Shown: positions 1 to 3,471 of the stretch, piece after piece
Layout: the number at the start of each line of letters is the position of its first letter
Numbering within the stretch: position 1 is the stretch's first letter
NCBI GenBank assembly: GCA_900322165.1
Contig: ONYR01000220.1
Location: 1-6,207 of the forward strand
Reading direction: 5' to 3'
Length of the DNA: 6,207 nucleotides
DNA from: an uncultured Eubacteriales bacterium
Lineage (GTDB): Bacteria; Bacillota; Clostridia; Lachnospirales; Bianqueaceae
Notes under the pieces: model-generated
Database searches by the model: none
Seen by the model: only the letters and a program-made list of their open reading frames with translations
What the model was told of the DNA's origin: nothing
Made by a program: the position numbers and the translations under genes

Positions 1-37
1 CAGTATGATCCGGGACTTTTCTTATACATGATATGGA

Positions 38-529
38 TTATTTCTTGAGTGCTCCGATCAGGCTGGTGATTCCGTTGTAGATCAGGGCGATGCCAAAGAC
101 GGTGGCAAGGATCTCGACGGTTCCAAAGGGGTTCAGCAGAATGATCAGGCCGAAGATCAGGGTGATGATGGCAAGAACCAAGGGAACAAGATTGCCTTTC
201 GTACGAATCGCAGAGAGGATGTCTCTGACGCCGGCTACGATCAAGAGGATACCGGTAACAGTCGGGAAGAAGCTGACGACCTTGGAAGGCGAGGTGAAAA
301 AGAACAGGCCGACAATGACGATCAAAATGGCAACGATGAAATTGACGGTATTCTTTTCACTTTTGCCGGTCAGATAGCCGACGACACCGATCGCTCCGTA
401 GATAATGAGCGCGATGCCGACAATCTTTACGACCATGTTCAGCGAGCTGCCCGGATGAATGACTACATAAAGACCGATCAGGATCAGCACGACCGATCCC
501 AGCAGAGAAAGTGCGTTTTTGTTTTTCAT
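38..529 (-). CDS. HdeD/DUF308 family six-helix membrane protein
   Basis: The product is a 163-residue, very hydrophobic inner-membrane protein of the DUF308 (HdeD-like) type. About six membrane helices are visible, at roughly residues 7-24, 32-51, 62-79, 85-105, 114-132 and 136-159. They form three related helical hairpins, each with the pattern G-L-hydrophobic-x-P (GLYVVIHP at 19-26, GLFFFTSP at 74-81, GLIILLNP at 127-134) followed by a second helix rich in G, I and Y. The termini carry Lys residues (MKNKN at the start, LKK at the end) and there is no cleavable signal peptide. The ATG start is supported by a perfect AAGGAGG at 537-543 with a 7-nt spacing. The gene follows the DUF212 gene after 15 nt and is therefore probably its operon partner. 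E. coli HdeD is linked to acid resistance, but the biochemical role of the family is not established, so no function is assigned. Confidence 0.85.
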   Translation of the reverse strand: MKNKNALSLLGSVVLILIGLYVVIHPGSSLNMVVKIVGIALIIYGAIGVVGYLTGKSEKNTVNFIVAILIVIVGLFFFTSPSKVVSFFPTVTGILLIVAGVRDILSAIRTKGNLVPLVLAIITLIFGLIILLNPFGTVEILATVFGIALIYNGITSLIGALKK

Positions 530-536
530 TGGTTGA

Positions 537-543
537 CCTCCTT
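537..543 (-). promoter_or_regulatory. Shine-Dalgarno site of the DUF308 gene
   Basis: The minus strand reads AAGGAGG, a perfect anti-16S match, 7 nt before the ATG at 527-529. It lies entirely in the 15-nt gap after the stop codon of the DUF212 gene (545-547). This fixes the start codon and supports translation from a shared transcript. Confidence 0.85.
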
Positions 544-544
544 G

Positions 545-1012
545 TTATAAAGCACCTTCCAGATAACAGCCGACGATCGCAACAACAATGCCCCAAAGAC
601 CGCCGACGATGACCTGGTAGGGTGTATGACCGAGAAATTCCTTAAGCTCTTTGATGTCCGTCAAGTGCTTTTCAGGAAACATGTCTTTGAGGAATTCCAT
701 GATTCCGTTGATCTCTTTGGCATGTTTTCCGGCTTCAAGACGAACGTTCATCGCATCGTGCATGACAATGATGGCAAACATGGCGGAGAGTGCAAAGAGC
801 GGAGAGGCAAATCCCCTCATGATGCCGATCGAGATGGTGAGCGCGCATACCGTAGCACTGTGACAGCTTGGCATACCGCCATCGCCCCACAGCCGGCTTA
901 CACGCAGCTTTCTGTTAACCGCAAAGTCAATGATGGTTTTGATGATCTGAGCGGTACACCATGCAGCCACCGCGTTGATCAAAACATAATTTTGAAGAAT
1001 GTTGTGGTTCAT
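545..1012 (-). CDS. Divergent PAP2 family (DUF212, YuiD-like) membrane protein
   Basis: This is a 155-residue integral membrane protein of the divergent PAP2 / DUF212 family, which is distantly related to acid phosphatase/vanadium haloperoxidase phosphatases. The family signatures appear in order: GGMPSCHSAT at residues 45-54 (usually GGMPSSHSA), HDAMNVRLEAGKHAKEIN at about 85-102 with the Arg/Gly/Asn pattern expected there, and LGHTPYQVIVGG at 127-138 before the last helix. Hydrophobic segments lie at about 8-31, 54-70, 72-90 and 133-153. The length is normal for the family. The ATG is preceded by GGGGAAGGA-like sequence at about 1018-1026 (minus strand). Oddities are Cys50 in place of the usual Ser and Asn89 in the MHDAMNVR motif, where Gly is common. 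A lipid-phosphate phosphatase role follows only from the superfamily; the substrate is unknown. It is the first gene of an operon with the DUF308 gene. Confidence 0.9.
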   Translation of the reverse strand: MNHNILQNYVLINAVAAWCTAQIIKTIIDFAVNRKLRVSRLWGDGGMPSCHSATVCALTISIGIMRGFASPLFALSAMFAIIVMHDAMNVRLEAGKHAKEINGIMEFLKDMFPEKHLTDIKELKEFLGHTPYQVIVGGLWGIVVAIVGCYLEGAL

Positions 1013-1054
1013 GTGGATCCTTCCCCTAAATTCCGTATGTGTAAATCAAGGCTT

Positions 1055-1083
1055 ATTGTAATCGATTTTTTGTAAAATCACAA
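1055..1083 (-). promoter_or_regulatory. Predicted sigma-A promoter of the DUF212-DUF308 operon
   Basis: Read on the minus strand, a -35 box TTGTGA (1078-1083) and a -10 box TACAAT (1055-1060) are separated by exactly 17 bp. Transcription would begin near 1048, leaving a leader of about 36 nt before the ATG at 1012. The boxes match consensus at 4 of 6 and 5 of 6 positions. The spacer contains the perfect inverted repeat at 1064-1079. Confidence 0.6.
1064..1079. repeat. Inverted repeat inside a promoter spacer (possible operator)
   Basis: GATTTT (1064-1069) and AAAATC (1074-1079) are perfect reverse complements separated by 4 nt. The repeat fills most of the space between the -35 and -10 boxes of the DUF212 operon promoter and overlaps the -35 box by 2 bp. 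In the direction of asnA transcription no U run follows, so it does not look like the asnA terminator. It is AT-rich and could be chance. Confidence 0.35.
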
Positions 1084-1107
1084 CACACTTCATTTTTATA
1101 GTGGAAA

Positions 1108-2109
1108 TCAGAGCAGCTTGACCCCGGAATCCTTGCAGATCTGTACGGTTTCTTCATCCCAGATCGATGATTGGACTTCGCCGATGTGGGCTTTGCCAAG
1201 CAGCAGCATGCAAAGACGGCTTTGGCCGATACCGCCGCCGATGGTGTAAGGAAGCTCGCCGTTTAAGAGCATCTGATGGAAAGGCAGGGAACGGCGGTCA
1301 TCGCAGCCGGAGAGAGTGAGCTGACGGTCAAGCGATTCCGGGCTGACACGGATGCCCATGCTGCTGATCTCCACAGCGCAGCCAAGGGTCTCATCCCAGA
1401 AGAACAGATCACCGTTCAGGTTCCAGTCATCATAGTCAGGAGAGCGCCCGTCATGCGGCTTTCCGCTCTTTAAGGCACCTCCGATATTGCGAAGAAAGAC
1501 CGTCTTTTTTTCCAGCGTGATCGCGTTTTCACGCTCGTGCGGAGTCATGGAAGGGAAGCGGTCTTCGAGCTCCTGAGAGGTGACAAAGGTCACATCGCGG
1601 CAGAGCTCGGTTGTCAGGCTCGGATACTGCCATTTCAGCTCATCCAGTGTGCCGCAGATCGCCGTGACGATGCGTTTGACCGTATCGGTCAGGAGGGCAT
1701 CGGTGCGTTCTTCAGGAAGAATCACCTTTTCCCAGTCCCACTGGTCAACATAGATCGAATGCAGGTTATCCAGTGTCTCATCGCGCCGGATCGCGTTCAT
1801 GTCGGTGACAAGGCCTTTGCCGGGCAGAAAGTCATACGTATGGAGAGCAAGCCTCTTCCATTTAGCCAGAGAGTGGACGATCTCCGCATCCTTTTCGATC
1901 GCGGGCACATCAAACCGTACGGGACGTTCAACCCCGTTGAGGTTATCATTGATACCGATCGACGGGTCGACCACGAGCGGAGCGGTGACGCGCACCAGAT
2001 GAAGAGCCGCACAGAGCTTGGCCAGGAAAATATGTTTAATGCTTTCGATCGCTTTTTGCGTCTCGTAGAGAGAAAGCTCGGAATGGTAGCCTTTTGGAAT
2101 AACGGTCAT
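1108..2109 (-). CDS. asnA: Aspartate--ammonia ligase (asparagine synthetase A)
   Basis: AsnA makes L-asparagine from L-aspartate, ammonia and ATP, releasing AMP and pyrophosphate, in the cytoplasm. It is the ammonia-dependent enzyme with a class II aminoacyl-tRNA-synthetase fold, unlike the glutamine-dependent AsnB. At 333 residues it matches the family (E. coli AsnA is 330). Recognisable blocks are IPKGYHSELSLYETQKAI near the N-terminus, NDNLNGVERPV at 54-64, VHSLAKWKR at 78-86, VDQWDWEKV at 121-129, SPDYDDW at 223-229, EISSMGIRV at 247-255 and GGGIGQSR at 291-298; the last contains the class II motif 3-type Arg. The start is set by AGGAGG at 2115-2120, 5 nt before the ATG. The gene is monocistronic as far as can be seen, with its own promoter divergent from fprA. 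The leader is only about 54 nt, too short for a T-box. No convincing terminator is visible after the stop. Nothing in the gene looks broken. Confidence 0.98.
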   Translation of the reverse strand: MTVIPKGYHSELSLYETQKAIESIKHIFLAKLCAALHLVRVTAPLVVDPSIGINDNLNGVERPVRFDVPAIEKDAEIVHSLAKWKRLALHTYDFLPGKGLVTDMNAIRRDETLDNLHSIYVDQWDWEKVILPEERTDALLTDTVKRIVTAICGTLDELKWQYPSLTTELCRDVTFVTSQELEDRFPSMTPHERENAITLEKKTVFLRNIGGALKSGKPHDGRSPDYDDWNLNGDLFFWDETLGCAVEISSMGIRVSPESLDRQLTLSGCDDRRSLPFHQMLLNGELPYTIGGGIGQSRLCMLLLGKAHIGEVQSSIWDEETVQICKDSGVKLL

Positions 2110-2114
2110 ACGTG

Positions 2115-2120
2115 CCTCCT
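2115..2120 (-). promoter_or_regulatory. Shine-Dalgarno site of asnA
   Basis: The minus strand reads AGGAGG, 5 nt before the ATG at 2107-2109. It supports this start and rules out a longer N-terminus. Confidence 0.8.
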
Positions 2121-2135
2121 GAATTTTGTGCTTTT

Positions 2136-2157
2136 AAAAAATTCGTTTGATAACGAA
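2136..2157 (-). promoter_or_regulatory. Leader hairpin followed by U run ahead of asnA (operator or weak attenuator)
   Basis: TTCGTT (2142-2147) and AACGAA (2152-2157) are perfect inverted repeats around a 4-nt loop. On the asnA transcript this hairpin is followed immediately by six U (2141-2136), the layout of an intrinsic terminator. The stem has only two G-C pairs and would be weak as RNA. It sits between the predicted transcription start (near 2163) and the asnA ribosome binding site, so a DNA operator is equally possible. No tRNA-like or T-box element is present. Confidence 0.4.
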
Positions 2158-2169
2158 ATACATGCAGAT

Positions 2170-2198
2170 ATTGTAGTACGGTGATGACGGTTTTGCAA
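2170..2198 (-). promoter_or_regulatory. Predicted sigma-A promoter of asnA
   Basis: On the minus strand, TTGCAA (2193-2198) and TACAAT (2170-2175) are separated by 17 bp, matching consensus at 4 of 6 and 5 of 6 positions. The start would be near 2163, giving a leader of about 54 nt. Its architecture closely resembles the promoter at 1055-1083. It is back to back with the fprA promoter, with 23 bp between the two -35 boxes. Confidence 0.65.
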
Positions 2199-2204
2199 GT
2201 TTTG

Positions 2205-2214
2205 AAATCGATTT
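2205..2214. repeat. 10-bp palindrome between the divergent asnA and fprA promoters
   Basis: AAATCGATTT is a perfect palindrome lying between the -35 boxes of asnA (2193-2198) and fprA (2222-2227). The position would suit an operator acting on both promoters, but the site is short and AT-rich. Confidence 0.25.
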
Positions 2215-2221
2215 GTTCAGG

Positions 2222-2250
2222 TTGTTCGAATCGGGTTTACATGGTATAAT
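2222..2250 (+). promoter_or_regulatory. Predicted extended -10 promoter of the fprA operon
   Basis: A consensus -10 box TATAAT (2245-2250) is preceded by TGG, an extended -10 element, and lies 17 bp after a weak -35 box TTGTTC (2222-2227). Transcription would begin near 2257, leaving a leader of about 28 nt that carries little beyond the ribosome binding site. Confidence 0.75.
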
Positions 2251-2258
2251 ATTAATAC
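2244..2258. promoter_or_regulatory. PerR-box-like imperfect palindrome over the fprA -10 region
   Basis: The 15-mer GTATAATATTAATAC pairs with itself at 5 of 7 positions around its centre and agrees with the PerR box TTATAATnATTATAA at 10 of the 14 specified positions. Five of these matches fall within the -10 box itself, so the score is inflated. An 8-bp perfect palindrome, CTGTACAG (2258-2265), follows directly over the predicted start site. PerR control of flavodiiron genes is known in Clostridium acetobutylicum; its presence here is only inferred. Confidence 0.3.
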
Positions 2259-2268
2259 TGTACAGCTT

Positions 2269-2275
2269 AAGGAGG
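2269..2275 (+). promoter_or_regulatory. Shine-Dalgarno site that decides the fprA start
   Basis: AAGGAGG lies 9 nt before the ATG at 2285. The frame is open upstream to a TTG at 2213, but that codon would precede the predicted transcription start and has no ribosome binding site. The ATG at 2285 is therefore the true start. Confidence 0.9.
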
Positions 2276-2284
2276 TTATCTGCC

Positions 2285-3442
2285 ATGAATATTACCGCAG
2301 ATATTCGTTATATCGGAGTCAATGATCATCAGATCGATCTGTTTGAAGGCCAGTATGCGGTCAAAAACGGAATGTCTTACAATTCCTATCTGATTTCAGA
2401 TGAAAAAATCGCGGTGATGGATACCGTCGAGGCTCACTTCGGGGAAGAGTGGCTGCAGAATCTGAAGGCAGCCCTTCAGGATCGCCATCCGGACTATCTG
2501 GTGGTTCAGCACATGGAGCCGGACCATTCTGCGAACATCCGTCTTTTCATGGATACGTTTCCTGAAGCTGTGATCGTCTCTTCGGCGAAAGCATTTGCGA
2601 TGATCGGTCAGTTCTTCGGAACGGATTATGCTGAGAGAAGGATCGTGATCAAAGAAGGCGACACGCTTCCGCTCGGAAAGCACACCCTGCGTTTTATTGC
2701 GGCTCCGATGGTTCACTGGCCGGAGGTCATGATGACCTATGATGAGGCGGATGGAGCTCTTTTCACCGCGGACGGTTTTGGTAAATTCGGTGCTTTGGAC
2801 GTAGAGGAACCCTGGACCGATGAGGCGCGCCGATATTATATCGGGATCGTCGGAAAATACGGCATGCAGGTGATGAATGTGCTGAAAAAAGCGGCTGCTT
2901 TGGATATTCAGATGATCTGCCCGCTGCACGGACCGGTGTTGAAGGAAGATCTTCCGTATTATCTCAATCTGTATCAGACCTGGGCATCGTACAAAGCAGA
3001 GGAAGAGGGCATTGTCATTGCCTACACTTCGGTCTACGGCCATACCAAGACGGCTGTTCTTGAGCTCGCTGAGGCGCTGAAGAAGAATGGCTGCGAGAAG
3101 GTTGCCGTGTATGATCTTGCGAGAGATGACATGGCTGCGGCGATCGCGGACGCATTCCGTTACACCAAGCTTGTCCTTGCGACAACGACCTATAATGCGG
3201 ATATCTATCCGTTTATGCGAGATTTCCTTTCCCGTCTGACGGAGCATAACTATCAGGGCCGAACCGTTGCTATGATCGAAAACGGAAGCTGGGCTCCGAT
3301 GGCGGTAAAGGTGATGAAGACGATGCTGGAGAAGAGCAAGAACCTTGTCTATGCTGAGCCTGTCGTATCAATCAAATCCGCCCTTACCGAGCAGAACCGC
3401 TGCGAGATCAAGGCGCTGGCAGACGAACTTTCCAAGGCATAA
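2285..3442 (+). CDS. fprA: FprA-type flavodiiron protein (A-type flavoprotein, O2/NO reductase)
   Basis: The product is a 385-residue cytoplasmic flavodiiron protein. Members reduce O2 to water, or NO to N2O, with electrons usually delivered by rubredoxin, protecting anaerobes from oxygen and nitrosative stress. The N-terminal metallo-beta-lactamase-like domain (about 1-240) keeps the diiron ligand set: H76-x-E78-x-D80-H81, H144 in PMVHWPE, D163 in TADGFG and H215 in CPLHGPV. The C-terminal flavodoxin domain (about 243-385) has the FMN phosphate loop YTSVYGHT (247-254), TTTYNADIYP (300-309) and ENGSWAP (332-338). Length and domain order fit class A; no rubredoxin or reductase domain is fused at the C-terminus. 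The ATG at 2285 is chosen because of the AAGGAGG 9 nt upstream. It is the first gene of a probable operon with the downstream GTPase-nuclease, and its promoter overlaps a PerR-like palindrome. The preference between O2 and NO cannot be read from the sequence. Confidence 0.96.
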   Translation: MNITADIRYIGVNDHQIDLFEGQYAVKNGMSYNSYLISDEKIAVMDTVEAHFGEEWLQNLKAALQDRHPDYLVVQHMEPDHSANIRLFMDTFPEAVIVSSAKAFAMIGQFFGTDYAERRIVIKEGDTLPLGKHTLRFIAAPMVHWPEVMMTYDEADGALFTADGFGKFGALDVEEPWTDEARRYYIGIVGKYGMQVMNVLKKAAALDIQMICPLHGPVLKEDLPYYLNLYQTWASYKAEEEGIVIAYTSVYGHTKTAVLELAEALKKNGCEKVAVYDLARDDMAAAIADAFRYTKLVLATTTYNADIYPFMRDFLSRLTEHNYQGRTVAMIENGSWAPMAVKVMKTMLEKSKNLVYAEPVVSIKSALTEQNRCEIKALADELSKA

Positions 3443-3471
3443 GCGAAGTCAAGTAACAGAGACAGATTGCA

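Noticed and set aside
1013..1107. Terminator of asnA
   Set aside because: The only perfect inverted repeat (1064-1079) has no U run after it in the asnA direction, and no GC-rich stem is present.
2110..2163. T-box riboswitch for asparagine ahead of asnA
   Set aside because: The leader is only about 54 nt and contains no T-box sequence, specifier stem or strong terminator.
1537..2184. 215-codon plus-strand frame opposite asnA
   Set aside because: It is the antisense shadow of a clearly conserved gene and shows no family features.
2213..2284. N-terminal extension of FprA from a TTG codon
   Set aside because: The extension would start upstream of the predicted transcription start and cover the promoter and the AAGGAGG. 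The FprA family begins near the ATG at 2285.
2396..3247. 283-codon open frame on the minus strand inside fprA
   Set aside because: It is fully antisense to a gene with intact diiron and FMN motifs, its translation is rich in His, Arg and Ile without any recognisable domain, and no ribosome binding site supports it.
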